Source: Thiobacillus denitrificans DSM 12475 (GTDB lineage Bacteria > Pseudomonadota > Gammaproteobacteria > Burkholderiales > Thiobacillaceae). Taken from it: DNA of 64,000 nt. How positions within the stretch are numbered: position 1 is the first letter of the stretch; each line of letters starts with the position of its first letter. Under the pieces are notes generated by a model, which worked only from the letters and a program-made list of their open reading frames with translations, searched no databases and was not told the origin of the DNA. Where the stretch lies: contig NZ_AQWL01000002.1 of NCBI RefSeq assembly GCF_000376425.1, positions 268,574 to 332,573 of the forward strand, read 5' to 3'. This document shows positions 33,338 to 43,077 of the stretch, one piece after another. Both the position numbers and the translations under genes were made by a program.

Positions 33338-35308
33338 TCAATCCCGGCCGGACGTTTCGCTTCGATTGCCCCAGCGGAACGGTGCGGTGAGAATGGCTTC
33401 AAGCCCGCGCCGCAGCAGATGGCCGGAATCGCGGCGCGAGGTGCGGGTGGCGCGCAGCGCCAGGTAGAAAGTCAGCGAGAAGCTGACCGTGAGATTGACC
33501 AGGCCGATCAGTACGACGCCGAAGATCGAAGCCAGCACGACGGGAAGCGGAAGCTGCCAGCCGAATGCCTGCCAGGCGTAGCCGAGGTTGGCAGCGGAGA
33601 AGGCGATGTGGCGGATGTCGAGCGGCAGGCCGGCGAGGGAGCCGAATGCGCTGACCAAACCCAGGTAGAACCCGAAAAACAGATTGCCCATCACGCCCCC
33701 CCAGTGATGACGCAGATATTCGACGATGACGCCCCAGAGGCGTGCGCCGAGCAGCTGCGGGGGCAGGCTGAGGCGCTGCAGGCGTTCTGGAATGCGCCGA
33801 TAGACGGACTGGTTGTCGTAATAGCCGCTGACGATGCCGGCGAGGAACAGGCCGACGCCGGCCATCGCTGCATAAAACAGCGTGGTGCCGCTGAAGGGGT
33901 TGAGTTCGGCCAGCAGCTGTACGGCCTTGTCAGGGGTGACCACCACGTGGCCGGCCGCGTCGAGCGCCAGTGCGAGCAGCACGGCGGTGGCGAAGGCGAA
34001 CAGCATGTTGCCCAGTATGGCGGTCGCCTGGGAGCGCCATACCCTGACGGCAAATTCGTTGAGCAGTTTTTGCTGTGCGGCCTGGCTGCGCACATTCGAG
34101 AGCGTGCGTGCAAACAGGCTCGCGGTCATGGCCGGCTGCTTGGTGGCAACGGTCAGGTGCAACAGGTAGATCAGCACGAAACCCAGCGCGTAATTCAGGC
34201 TGACAAGCAGCGCTTCCCGCAGCGGCGCCAGATGCAGTGCGACCACGTGGATTTTCAGCAAGGCCATGCCGGCAATGATGACGCCGCCGCCGCTGGCCGC
34301 CCAGAACATCTTCTTCAGCGCGTCCCAGCCTTCGGCCACGTAGTGTTCGCCGGTCTGGCTGGCGAACTGGGTGATCTGGAGAGCGAGGCGCCCCGTGGTG
34401 TCGCGGACCAGGCTGCCGACACCGTGGCGTTTATCGCAGGCATCGATCAGTTCGACGAAGAGGCGCGCAAGCAGTGCGTGCGGCTCGTCGGTGGCCGGGT
34501 CGGTCAGCGCGATCAGGCTGCGCATGCGTGCCATCTGCTGGCTCAGCCGGTTCGAATGCTGGGTGAGCTCGATGCTGGTGCCCAGCGTTTCGCTGTGGCG
34601 GCGCACGCGATCGAGCGCCTCATCGCACTGCTCGAGCAGCACATCGATCTGCCGGGTGTCTTCCGCCTCGCCGCGCAGCCAAGTGTCGACTTCATGATGC
34701 AGCGCGAGAAATGGCGAATCGTACTCCTCCAGCGCGGGCTCGATGCGCAGGAGTTCGGCATCGAGCCCGCCCGCAGCGATGCGGTGCGACAGCGAACTGA
34801 TCGCGTCGGTGAGGACGCCGGGCTCGCCACGCCGGAATACCTGTCGCAACTCCAGCAGATCGCATAGGCGTACCCAGAGCGCAGGGTCTGTCGCGTGGAT
34901 CCAGGCGCGGTCGCGCGAGGTGATCAGCGCATCGAGCCAGTCACGCAGCCGGCTGGGATCAAGTTCGGGCGGGAGTAGCTTGAATGCGACGCGGCGCCTG
35001 AATTCGGCACCAAACGCGCGATAAGGCAGGAGGCCGGCCTCGGTCAGCAGGTGCGTGGCCTTCTTGTCGGCGAACAGCGCTACAAGGTGGTCGCGCAGTG
35101 CGGCGATGTAGACCGGATTCTGCTCCAGCAGCGCGATCAGCGTGCGAAGATTGTCGTGGGCGGCCGTGAGCGGCTGGTTGGCGTGCGGCCGCACATGAAA
35201 CCACAACCGCGCCAGCAGCGTGCTGTCCGCGGGGGGCGCCTCGGCCATGCGTGCCAGCGTCTGTTCGATAAAACTGGACGTCTGGTCGTCTGGCGCGGGC
35301 ACGTCCAT
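33338..35308 (-). CDS. gcr: Gcr-type membrane protein (annotated 'site-specific recombinase')
   Basis: 656 residues of the SpecificRecomb (Gcr) family. The first about 350 residues are soluble and helical (VRPHANQPLTAAHDNLRTL). Several membrane segments follow (about 345-600, e.g. VLASIFGVVLIGLVNLTVSF). No recombinase active-site motif is visible; the family name rests on an old neisserial report, and it is really an integral membrane protein of unknown function. The start is nine bases after the large oxidoreductase stop, so they likely form one transcript. A PEP-CTERM remnant follows in frame after its stop. Confidence 0.8.
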   Translation of the reverse strand: MDVPAPDDQTSSFIEQTLARMAEAPPADSTLLARLWFHVRPHANQPLTAAHDNLRTLIALLEQNPVYIAALRDHLVALFADKKATHLLTEAGLLPYRAFGAEFRRRVAFKLLPPELDPSRLRDWLDALITSRDRAWIHATDPALWVRLCDLLELRQVFRRGEPGVLTDAISSLSHRIAAGGLDAELLRIEPALEEYDSPFLALHHEVDTWLRGEAEDTRQIDVLLEQCDEALDRVRRHSETLGTSIELTQHSNRLSQQMARMRSLIALTDPATDEPHALLARLFVELIDACDKRHGVGSLVRDTTGRLALQITQFASQTGEHYVAEGWDALKKMFWAASGGGVIIAGMALLKIHVVALHLAPLREALLVSLNYALGFVLIYLLHLTVATKQPAMTASLFARTLSNVRSQAAQQKLLNEFAVRVWRSQATAILGNMLFAFATAVLLALALDAAGHVVVTPDKAVQLLAELNPFSGTTLFYAAMAGVGLFLAGIVSGYYDNQSVYRRIPERLQRLSLPPQLLGARLWGVIVEYLRHHWGGVMGNLFFGFYLGLVSAFGSLAGLPLDIRHIAFSAANLGYAWQAFGWQLPLPVVLASIFGVVLIGLVNLTVSFSLTFYLALRATRTSRRDSGHLLRRGLEAILTAPFRWGNRSETSGRD

Positions 35309-35317
35309 CGACTTACC

Positions 35318-38300
35318 CTACAGCAGCACGCGCTCGATGCCGCCGTTGCCCACTTGCGCGAGGTAGCTTGCCATCCAGTTCTCGCCCAGCAGCTTCTTCG
35401 CCAGCTCGATCACGATGTAGTCGGGCTCGGTGCCGGTGTCGTCGCTGTAGCGCGCGAGGCCCTGCAGGCACGACGGGCAGCTGGTGAGGAGCTTGACCGG
35501 CTGCGTGCCGGAGCCGAGCGCGGCGACGCCGGCGCGGATTTCCTCCTCCTTGCGGAAGCGGATCTGCGTCGAGATATCCGGCCGGCTGACGGCGAGCGTG
35601 CCGGATTCGCCGCAGCAGCGGTCGGACAGGTGCACGCCGCCGCCCAGCAGCGCGTTGGCGACTTTCATCGGTGCGTGGGTCTTCATCGGCGTATGGCAGG
35701 GATCGTGAAAGAGGTATTTCTCGCCGCTGACGTTGTCGAGCTTGACGCCTTTTTCCATCAGGTATTCATGGATGTCGAGCAGGCGGCAGCCGGGGAAGAT
35801 TTTCTCGAATTCGTATTTCAGCAGCTGGTCCATGCAGGTGCCGCACGACACGATCACGGTCTTGATGTCAAGGTAGTTCAGCGTGTTGGCGACGCGATGG
35901 AACAGCACGCGGTTGGCCGCGGTGATCGCTTCGCCCTTGTCGGCCTGGCCGCTCGCGGTCTGCGGGTAGCCGCAACAGAGGTAGCCGGGCGGCAGCACGG
36001 TCTGCGCGCCGAGCTCGAACAGCATCGCCTGGGTGGCCAGCCCGACCTGCGAAAAAAGGCGCTCGGAGCCGCAGCCGGGGAAATAGAACACCGCGTCGCT
36101 GTCTTCGTTGAGCTTGGCCGGGTTGCGCAGGATCGGCACGATCGAGGGATCTTCCAGTCCCAGCAGCGCGCGTGAGGTCTTTTTCGGCAGCCCGCCCGGC
36201 ATCGGTTTGTTGACCAGATGGATCACCTGCGCGACCGGCTTCGGCCTGCCCAGCGTGGCGGGCGGGTTTTTCGTCTGCGCCTGGATCAGCCCCATGCGTT
36301 TGAACAGTTGGTGTCCCAGCCGCTGGCTGGCGTAGCCCCATTCGATCAGCGGTTTGCGCAGGGCCTTGATGGTGGCGGGGTCGGTCGCGTTCAGGAATGC
36401 CATCGACGCCCAGGTGCCGGGATTGAATTTCTTCTTGCCCTGCTTCCTCAGCAGGTTGCGCATGGCGACCGAGACGTCGCCGAAGTCGATGTCGACCGGG
36501 CACGGGTTCTTGCACTTGTGGCAGATGGTGCAGTGGTCGGCGACGTCGCTGAACTCGTCGAAATGCTTCAGCGACACGCCGCGCCGGGTCTGCTCCTCGT
36601 ATAAAAAGGCCTCGATCAGCAGCGAGGTGGCGAGGATCTTGTTGCGCGGCGAGTACAGCAGGTTGGCGCGCGGAATGTGGGTGTTGCATACCGGCTTGCA
36701 CTTGCCGCAGCGCAGGCAGTCCTTGATCGAATCGGCGATGGCGCCAGTTTCCGACGCTTCGAGAATGATCGATTCGGCTTCCAGCAGGCCGAACGACGGC
36801 GTGTAGGCGTTGCGCAGATCGGCGCCCGGCAGCAGCTTGCCCTTGTTGAAGCGTTGCGCCGGGTCGACCTTGTTCTTGTAGTCGGCAAAGGTCGCGATCG
36901 TCGCGGCGTCGAGGAATTCCAGCTTGGTCAGGCCGATGCCGTGCTCGCCCGAAATCACCCCGCCGAGATCGGTGGCGAGCGCCATGATGCGCGCCACCGC
37001 CGCGTTGGCGGCCTGCAGCATGGCGTAGTTGTCGGAGTTGACCGGGATGTTGGTGTGCACGTTGCCGTCGCCGGCATGCATGTGCAGCGCCACAAAGACG
37101 CGGCTTTTCAACACCTCTTTGTGGATGCGATCGCAGGCTTCGAGCAGGCGGATGTATTCGCGGCCGATGAACAACTGGTGCAGTTCGCGCCTTACCTCGC
37201 GCTTCCACGACACGCGGATGTGCTTGTCGCGCAGCGCGGTGAACACCGTTCCTTGCGCGTGCGGCGCATCGAGGTCGCCGGCATAGCCCTGCCAGCGGGC
37301 TTTCACGGTTTCGATCAGGGCCACTGCGCGCTGGCGTTTTTCTTCCACCTGCGCGGGATCGGCGACGGTATCGTCGTCTTCCAGCAGCGGCAGCGGCGCG
37401 GCGAAAAATTCGGCCAGCGCGTCGAGCAGCTTGAGCTTGTTGGCGATCGACAGTTCGATGTTGATGCGCTCGATGCCGTCAGTGTAGTCGCCCAGCCGCG
37501 GCAGCGGGATCACCACGTCCTCGTTGATCTTGAACGCGTTGGTGTGCGCCGCGATCGCTGCGGTGCGGGCGCGGTCGAGCCAGAAGATCTTGCGGGTTTC
37601 GGGCGCTACCGCGATGAAGCCTTCGCCGCCGCGCGCGTTGGCGATGCGCACGATGCGCGAGGCGGCTTCGCCGACGGCGACTTCGTCGTCCGAGACGACG
37701 TCAATCAGCAGCACCATATTCGGGCGGGCGGCCCGCGGCGCCTTGGTGGCGTAGCCGACCGCCTTGACGTAGCGCGCGTCGAGATGCTCCAGTCCGGCGA
37801 GCAGGATGGCGGGATGCGCGTCGCAATATTCCTTCACCTCGACGATCGCCGGAGTGGCTTCGGCGGCATTGCCGAAAAACTCCAGGCATACGGTGCGGGT
37901 GTGCGCCGGCAGCCGGTGCAGGATGAAGCGCGCCGAGGTGATCAGGCCGTCGCAGCCCTCCTTCTGGATACCGGGCAGACCGGCCAGGAACTTGTCGGTG
38001 ACGTCCTTGCCGAGGCCGGTCTTGCGGAAGCGGCTGCCGGGGATGGTGAGGATATCCGGCGAACCTTTCGGCGTCTTGCCGTCGGCGGCGAAACGGCGGA
38101 TTTCGAAGGTGGCCGAAGGCACGTCGTGGATCTTGCCGAGATTGTGATTGAGCCGGCTGACCTCGATCCAGTCGGCGTCCGGCGTGACCATGCGCCACGA
38201 CACCAGGTTGTCCAGTGCGGTGCCCCACAGCACGGCTTTCTTGCCGCCCGCGTTCATCGATACGTTGCCGCCGATGGTCGAGGCGTCGGCCGAGGTCGGG

Positions 38301-39088
38301 TCGACCGCGAATACCAGGCCGGCGGCATCGGCCGCTTCCATCACCCGCTTGGTCACCACGCCGGCGCCGCAATGAATGGTGGGAACTTCGAATTCCATAC
38401 CGGGCAGGTGCTGCATTTGTACCGCGCTCATCGCTTCGAGCTTCTCGGTGTTGATGACGGCCGCCTGTTCGGTGAGCGGGATTGCGCCGCCGGTGTAGCC
38501 GGTGCCGCCGCCGCGCGGGATGATGGTCAGTCCCAGCTCGATCAGTCCGGCCACCAGCGCAGCCATCTCGGCTTCGGTGTCCGGGGTCAGCACCACGAAA
38601 GGATATTCCACCCGCCAGTCGGTGGCGTCGGTGACATGCGAGACGCGCGCCAGGCCGTCGAACGCGATGTTGTCGCGCCGGGTCACGCCCACCAGACGGC
38701 GCAGGATGCGCGCCCGCAGGCTGGTGGTGTCGTCGAACCAGGCCTCGAATTCGCGCACCGCGCGCCCGGCCGCTGCCAGAAGCTGGCCGACCAGTTCGTT
38801 GCCCTGGCGCCGCACCTCGATCTCGTGCAGGCGATGCCGCAGCGCTTCGACCAGCATCTGCCGCCGCTTGGGGTTGTCGAGCAGGTCGTCTTCCAGATAT
38901 GGATTGCGCCGCACCACCCAGATGTCGCCCAGCACCTCGAACAGCATGCGCGCCGAGCGTCCGGTCTTGCGTTCGCCGCGCAGCGTGTTGAGTACATCCC
39001 ATGCATCGGCGCCGAGCAGGCGGATGACGATTTCGCGGTCGGAAAACGAGGTGTAGTTGTAGGGTATTTCGCGGAGGCGGGAATTCAT
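35318..39088 (-). CDS. Very large FAD-linked oxidase/Fe-S/CCG-domain oxidoreductase (D-lactate dehydrogenase-like)
   Basis: 1256 residues from ATG 39088 ([19 protein letters not shown]). Order: an N-terminal DUF3683-type region (1-150), a GlcD/DLD-type FAD domain ([14 protein letters not shown] at 191-204, [29 protein letters not shown]). Two 4Fe-4S motifs follow near 790 ([11 protein letters not shown]) and 851 ([12 protein letters not shown]), then two cysteine-rich CCG domains ([10 protein letters not shown] near 1037, [10 protein letters not shown] near 1160). The fusion combines the roles of GlcD-, GlcF- and LldE-like subunits in one chain. It probably oxidises D-lactate or another 2-hydroxy acid and passes electrons to the quinone pool; the substrate is inferred. 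No membrane helices are seen. Confidence 0.85.
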   Translation of the reverse strand: MNSRLREIPYNYTSFSDREIVIRLLGADAWDVLNTLRGERKTGRSARMLFEVLGDIWVVRRNPYLEDDLLDNPKRRQMLVEALRHRLHEIEVRRQGNELVGQLLAAAGRAVREFEAWFDDTTSLRARILRRLVGVTRRDNIAFDGLARVSHVTDATDWRVEYPFVVLTPDTEAEMAALVAGLIELGLTIIPRGGGTGYTGGAIPLTEQAAVINTEKLEAMSAVQMQHLPGMEFEVPTIHCGAGVVTKRVMEAADAAGLVFAVDPTSADASTIGGNVSMNAGGKKAVLWGTALDNLVSWRMVTPDADWIEVSRLNHNLGKIHDVPSATFEIRRFAADGKTPKGSPDILTIPGSRFRKTGLGKDVTDKFLAGLPGIQKEGCDGLITSARFILHRLPAHTRTVCLEFFGNAAEATPAIVEVKEYCDAHPAILLAGLEHLDARYVKAVGYATKAPRAARPNMVLLIDVVSDDEVAVGEAASRIVRIANARGGEGFIAVAPETRKIFWLDRARTAAIAAHTNAFKINEDVVIPLPRLGDYTDGIERINIELSIANKLKLLDALAEFFAAPLPLLEDDDTVADPAQVEEKRQRAVALIETVKARWQGYAGDLDAPHAQGTVFTALRDKHIRVSWKREVRRELHQLFIGREYIRLLEACDRIHKEVLKSRVFVALHMHAGDGNVHTNIPVNSDNYAMLQAANAAVARIMALATDLGGVISGEHGIGLTKLEFLDAATIATFADYKNKVDPAQRFNKGKLLPGADLRNAYTPSFGLLEAESIILEASETGAIADSIKDCLRCGKCKPVCNTHIPRANLLYSPRNKILATSLLIEAFLYEEQTRRGVSLKHFDEFSDVADHCTICHKCKNPCPVDIDFGDVSVAMRNLLRKQGKKKFNPGTWASMAFLNATDPATIKALRKPLIEWGYASQRLGHQLFKRMGLIQAQTKNPPATLGRPKPVAQVIHLVNKPMPGGLPKKTSRALLGLEDPSIVPILRNPAKLNEDSDAVFYFPGCGSERLFSQVGLATQAMLFELGAQTVLPPGYLCCGYPQTASGQADKGEAITAANRVLFHRVANTLNYLDIKTVIVSCGTCMDQLLKYEFEKIFPGCRLLDIHEYLMEKGVKLDNVSGEKYLFHDPCHTPMKTHAPMKVANALLGGGVHLSDRCCGESGTLAVSRPDISTQIRFRKEEEIRAGVAALGSGTQPVKLLTSCPSCLQGLARYSDDTGTEPDYIVIELAKKLLGENWMASYLAQVGNGGIERVLL

Positions 39089-39281
39089 GGCGGGACGGTA
39101 CTGCAAAAGCTGTATTTTACGGGATATTGCCGGGATGTCGGCAGTGCGTGCCGGCGCGATGGTGATCGCCGGCCGTGCGGCCAGCGGCGGGCAGGGAGAA
39201 TGCGCCGTATGAGGGTGAATGGCGCCTGCGCCACGAAAATCCCGCGCTGACGGGGCCGGCCGTGCCGACTGGCGCGACGGG

Positions 39282-40202
39282 CTATTTGAACAGCCGCTTG
39301 CCTTGCGTGACGCCTGCCAGCACCAGTGCGCCTGCGGCAATGCCGGCCAGCCCATCTAGCAGCAATGGGGTGAGCGTGCCCAGCATGCCGCCGATTCCGG
39401 GCAGGGCCGCAATGGCGTGGGTGGCCGCTTCGACCAGATGATGCGCGGCGGGCAGGCCGTGCACGAGGATGCCGCCACCGACGAGGAACATGGCGGCGGT
39501 GCCGATCAGCGCCAGCCCTTTCATCATGGCCGGCGCCGCGGCGAGAATGCCGCGGCCGAATGCGCGCGCAGGGCGGGCGGGCCGCCGGCTGAGCCAGAGC
39601 CCGGCGTCGTCGAGCTTGACGATGCCGGCGACCAGGCCGTACACCCCGATGGTCATTGCGATGGCGATGCCGGCGAGCACCGCGACCTGCATGCCGAACG
39701 ACGCGGCGGCAACGGTGCCCAGGGTGATGACGATGATTTCGGCCGACAGGATGAAATCGGTACGCACCGCGCCCCTGATCTTGTCGCGTTCGAGCGCGAC
39801 CAGGTCGGCGTTGGGGTCGGCCAGCGCCTGCGCCAGCCCGGCATGGCGCGCATCGTCTTCTGCGCGGTGGAAAAATGTGTGCGCCAGCTTTTCGAAACCT
39901 TCGTAACACAGAAAGACGCCGCCCAGCATCAGCAGCGGCGTGATCGCCCACGGTGCCAGTGCGCTGATGGCGAGCGCGGCGGGGACGAGGATCAGCTTGT
40001 TGCGGAGCGAGCCCTTGGCCACCGCCCACACCACCGGCAGTTCGCGCTCGGCTTTCACGCCGGCGACCTGCTGGGCGTTCAGTGCCAGGTCGTCGCCGAG
40101 CACGCCCGCGGTCTTCCTGGCGGCGATCTTGGTCATCACCGACACGTCGTCGAGGATGCTGGCGATGTCGTCGATCAGGGCAAGCAGGCTGGTTCCGGCC
40201 AT
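39282..40202 (-). CDS. DUF808 / YedI-family inner-membrane protein
   Basis: 306 residues with the diagnostic start [19 protein letters not shown] and about six membrane segments ([46 protein letters not shown] and others). An amphipathic [11 protein letters not shown] segment lies between. No function is established for the family. It starts close to the nadA 3' end (15 bases between the genes), so the two may be co-transcribed. Confidence 0.85.
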   Translation of the reverse strand: MAGTSLLALIDDIASILDDVSVMTKIAARKTAGVLGDDLALNAQQVAGVKAERELPVVWAVAKGSLRNKLILVPAALAISALAPWAITPLLMLGGVFLCYEGFEKLAHTFFHRAEDDARHAGLAQALADPNADLVALERDKIRGAVRTDFILSAEIIVITLGTVAAASFGMQVAVLAGIAIAMTIGVYGLVAGIVKLDDAGLWLSRRPARPARAFGRGILAAAPAMMKGLALIGTAAMFLVGGGILVHGLPAAHHLVEAATHAIAALPGIGGMLGTLTPLLLDGLAGIAAGALVLAGVTQGKRLFK

Positions 40203-40217
40203 GGCTGGAGCAGCAGC

Positions 40218-41300
40218 TCAGTCACCCAGTTGAATTTTTCCGGCTTTTTCGGCTGCCGCAAAATCCAGCATGCGCTGGATCGACACGGCGGCCCTGGCGC
40301 GGATGCCTTCCTCGATGTGGATTTCGTTGCCGCCGTTCTTGTCTCCTGCGGGGGATTCCAGCACGGCGGCAAGCTTTCTCAGGCCGTTCATCGCCATCCA
40401 CGGGCAGTGCGCGCACGAGGTGCAGGTGGCGCCTTCGCCCGCGGTCGGCGCTTCCAGCAGCAGCTTGCCGGGGGCGGCTGCGCGCATCTTGTGGAAGATG
40501 CCGTTGTCGGTGGCGACGATGAATTCCGGGTTGGGCAGGGTGCGTACCGCGTCGATCAGCTGAGTGGTCGAACCGACCACGTCGGCCAGTGCGATCACGG
40601 CTTGCGGCGACTCGGGATGCACCAGCACCGCGGCGGCCGGGTGCTCGGCATGCAGCTTCTTCAGCGCTTCGGCCTTGAACGCCTCGTGCACCACGCAGGA
40701 GCCCTGCCATAGGATCATGTCGGCACCGGTCACCCGCTGGACGTAGTCGCCCAGGTGGCGGTCCGGCGCCCACAAGAGCTTGTGCCCCTGCCGGTGCAGA
40801 TGTTTGACGATCTTGGCGGCGATGCCGGACGTGACGACCCAGTCGGCGCGTGCCTTCACCGCTGCGCTGGTGTTGGCGTAGACCACCGAGAGCCGGTCCG
40901 GGTAGGCGTCGCAAAAGGCGGCGAATTCATCCGCCGGGCAGGCCAGGTCGAGCGAGCAGTCGGCGCCCAGGTCGGGCATGATGACGCGCTTTTCCGGATT
41001 CAGGATCTTGGCGGTCTCGCCCATGAACTTGACCCCGGCGACGATCAGCGTCTTCGCCGGATGGGCGTGGCCGAAGCGCGCCATCTCCAGCGAATCCGAC
41101 ACGCAGCCGCCGGTTTCCTCGGCCAGGTCCTGCAGGTCGGCCGACGTATAGTAGTGCGCCACCAGCACCGCATCCTGCTGTTTCATCAGCGCCTTGATGC
41201 GTGCCTTGAGCGCCGCGCGTTCATCGGCAGTGAGTACCTCCTCCACCATGGGCGGCGGCTGGATCACGGGTTTGACCGGAACGGGAAAGGCAAGGCTCAT
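40218..41300 (-). CDS. nadA: Quinolinate synthase A
   Basis: 360 residues. [20 protein letters not shown] and [14 protein letters not shown] are conserved substrate-site regions. Cysteines expected to hold the single 4Fe-4S cluster are present in [20 protein letters not shown] and [13 protein letters not shown]. It condenses iminoaspartate with dihydroxyacetone phosphate in NAD synthesis; nadB and nadC are not in the window. It is divergent from hda with about 130 bases between. Confidence 0.96.
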   Translation of the reverse strand: MSLAFPVPVKPVIQPPPMVEEVLTADERAALKARIKALMKQQDAVLVAHYYTSADLQDLAEETGGCVSDSLEMARFGHAHPAKTLIVAGVKFMGETAKILNPEKRVIMPDLGADCSLDLACPADEFAAFCDAYPDRLSVVYANTSAAVKARADWVVTSGIAAKIVKHLHRQGHKLLWAPDRHLGDYVQRVTGADMILWQGSCVVHEAFKAEALKKLHAEHPAAAVLVHPESPQAVIALADVVGSTTQLIDAVRTLPNPEFIVATDNGIFHKMRAAAPGKLLLEAPTAGEGATCTSCAHCPWMAMNGLRKLAAVLESPAGDKNGGNEIHIEEGIRARAAVSIQRMLDFAAAEKAGKIQLGD

Positions 41301-41428
41301 CGTGACGACTCAAGATTCGGCTAGGCAGAGTTTTCAAGTATAGCGCTGCGTGGCGGACGTTTTCACATGGCGCCGTCCGGGTTTTTTCTGGCGCGCTGCG
41401 GGGATTTTTGGCTTATCCTTGCGCCCCT

Positions 41429-42082
41429 ATGCAACAGTTGCTTCTCGACATCCGCCCCCCTGCGCAGCCCGAACTTGCCCGCTTCGTGGCGGGGCGCAAC
41501 GTCGAACTGATGGCACAGCTTGCGGCCATGCTCGACGGCAGCGCGGCCGAGCGCATGGTGTATGTGTGGGGCGCACCGGGCAGCGGCAAGAGCTATTTGC
41601 TGGCAGCCTGGGCGCATGCCTGTCGGGCGCGCGGCCTGAGTGTGGATGTCACCGGGAGCCGCGCCGCTCAGGCGGTGATCGCGGATCGGGTCGATGCGTG
41701 GGATGCCGCGCAGCAGCGCGCCGGCTTCGCCGCATTCAACCGGGTGCGCGAAGCGGGCGGGTTGTGGCTGGCGGCGGGGACGGCGGCGCCGGCCGACCTG
41801 CCGGTGATGCCGGAATTGCAGACCCGGCTGGGCTGGGGCCTGGTGTTCCAGCTGCACGGCCTGGACGACGCCGAAAAACGCGCTGCGCTGGCGCAGCACG
41901 CCGAAACCCTGGGGTTCCGGCTGGAACCTCAGGTGGCGGACTATCTACTGAATCATACTGCGCGCGACATGCAGAGCCTGCTGCGGGTGCTGGAGGCGCT
42001 CGACCGCTTCAGCCTCGAAATGCGCCGTCCAATCACGCTGCCGCTGCTGCGGCAGTTGTTGTCGGGTGCGGCCAGGCGCTGA
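41429..42082 (+). CDS. hda: Hda, DnaA regulatory inactivator
   Basis: 217 residues from ATG 41429 (an in-frame ATG at 41408 would add seven residues). The N-terminal QLLLDI matches the beta-clamp binding motif seen in Hda. A AAA+ P-loop GAPGSGKS follows (48-55), and the C-terminal part resembles DnaA domain III (LNHTARDMQSLLRVLEALD). With ADP and the clamp it would stimulate DnaA-ATP hydrolysis after initiation. The Walker B region is poorly conserved, as is common in Hda. The stop abuts the convergent thioredoxin gene with no gap. Confidence 0.9.
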   Translation: MQQLLLDIRPPAQPELARFVAGRNVELMAQLAAMLDGSAAERMVYVWGAPGSGKSYLLAAWAHACRARGLSVDVTGSRAAQAVIADRVDAWDAAQQRAGFAAFNRVREAGGLWLAAGTAAPADLPVMPELQTRLGWGLVFQLHGLDDAEKRAALAQHAETLGFRLEPQVADYLLNHTARDMQSLLRVLEALDRFSLEMRRPITLPLLRQLLSGAARR

Positions 42083-42460
42083 TCAGGCCGGACCCTGCTG
42101 GGCTTGCTGCTCGGCGATATCCTTGTGGACCTGCGCCATGTCCAGCCCCATGACCTGCTCGATCAGCGAATCCAGCGCGTTGGCGGGCAGCGAGCCGGCT
42201 TCGGAATAGAGGATGACCTGTTCGCGGAACACCATCAGCGTGGGGATGGAGCGTATCTGGAAATAGCCGGCCAGATCCTGCTCGACTTCGGTGTTGACCT
42301 TGGCAAAGACGATGTTGGCGTGGTTGTCGGATGCAGCCTCGAAAATCGGCGCAAACCCGCGGCAGGGACCGCACCACGGCGCCCAGAAGTCGACGATGAC
42401 AACGTCGTTGCTCTGGATGGTGGATTCGAAGTTGTCCTTGGTGAGTTCGATGACGGCCAT
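42083..42460 (-). CDS. Thioredoxin-family protein
   Basis: 125 residues with the active site WCGPC (29-33) in FWAPWCGPCRGFAPIFE, and cis-Pro in IRSIPTLMVF. The extended C-terminus (MAQVHKDIAEQQAQQGPA) is longer than housekeeping TrxA (about 108). It should reduce disulfides in the cytoplasm; no signal peptide is present. A hairpin with T-run lies upstream at 42495-42524. Confidence 0.92.
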   Translation of the reverse strand: MAVIELTKDNFESTIQSNDVVIVDFWAPWCGPCRGFAPIFEAASDNHANIVFAKVNTEVEQDLAGYFQIRSIPTLMVFREQVILYSEAGSLPANALDSLIEQVMGLDMAQVHKDIAEQQAQQGPA

Positions 42461-42494
42461 GCTGGTTCCTGCGAAGTGGTGGAAATGGTGAAAT

Positions 42495-42524
42495 AAAAAG
42501 GCGCGAGGACGAATCCACCGCGCC
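42495..42524 (-). terminator. Terminator between the small unknown gene and the thioredoxin gene
   Basis: On the minus strand GGCGCG, a 13-base loop and CGCGCC are followed by five T residues and TATTT-like sequence. It ends 34 bases before the thioredoxin ATG, so it either ends the transcript of the gene at 42640-42906 or attenuates the thioredoxin gene. Confidence 0.65.
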
Positions 42525-42639
42525 TGAATGCCACCCTATCACGGATGGCGGGCCCCCGACAATGCGGAGGCGACTTATCGGGCAGCCCGGACGGATTGTC
42601 CGCTACCCAGGTCCAGCCGAAACCGGCTGGCCTTGAAAC

Positions 42640-42906
42640 CTATTTGGCGAAAGCCTGGGCGAACAGGCCGCGCTTTTGTCCGGCCGGCTGAACGCCGCGC
42701 ACCATGTTCTGGCTGTGCTTGAGGTTGCTGCGCACCTCGGCACGGTTCACCGCCATGATGAGTGCGGTTGCCAGCACCCGCGCCTGATGTGGGGTAAGGT
42801 TGAGTTCATACCCCTGCGCCTGAAGCGTCACCACCACGCGGTCGCGGCCGCTGCTATCTTCCTGCAGGGCGATGTCCAGTGCGCTGCCGGATTCCAGTTC
42901 GATCAT
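42640..42906 (-). CDS. Small protein of unknown function
   Basis: 88 residues, ATG at 42906 with a strong AAGGAGAT site eight bases upstream. I do not recognise the family. The sequence starts MIELESGSALDIALQEDSS, has a beta-rich centre (RVVVTLQAQGYELNLT) and a helix with conserved-looking HQARVLATALIMAVNRAEVR, and ends in a basic tail. No membrane segment or signal is present. A 7-base-pair hairpin (42613-42630) and a T-run terminator follow. The clear ribosome site and flanking terminator support a real gene. Confidence 0.65.
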   Translation of the reverse strand: MIELESGSALDIALQEDSSGRDRVVVTLQAQGYELNLTPHQARVLATALIMAVNRAEVRSNLKHSQNMVRGVQPAGQKRGLFAQAFAK

Positions 42907-43027
42907 TTCGGTATCTCCTTGTGTTGCATACACAAGGATTCGAGCAGGGTTCATGCCAGTCTTCCGTAAGGCGCGGAGTGCGCGAAAAGCCGCATTAAAG
43001 CAGGCGGGCTTGACGGCTTGATGAAAA

Positions 43028-43075
43028 AACGCGCCCACTGCACTGACGAAGCTTCGTCAGTGCAGTGGGCGCGTT
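43028..43075 (-). terminator. Perfect 48-base palindrome ending the RND operon
   Basis: Two 24-base arms are exact reverse complements with no loop; the centre is GAAGCTTC. On the minus strand it begins two bases after the RND stop and is followed by TTTT, so it should be a very strong terminator. Confidence 0.85.
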
Positions 43076-43077
43076 CG

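Noticed and set aside
33338-35308. Mobile element or recombinase island
   Set aside because: The gene belongs to the so-called site-specific recombinase family but is a membrane protein without recombinase motifs, and no terminal repeats or integration marks are present.
36677-39250. Long open frame (857 codons) antisense to the FAD/Fe-S oxidoreductase
   Set aside because: Complementary-frame shadow of a well-conserved gene; no domain or signal is recognisable.
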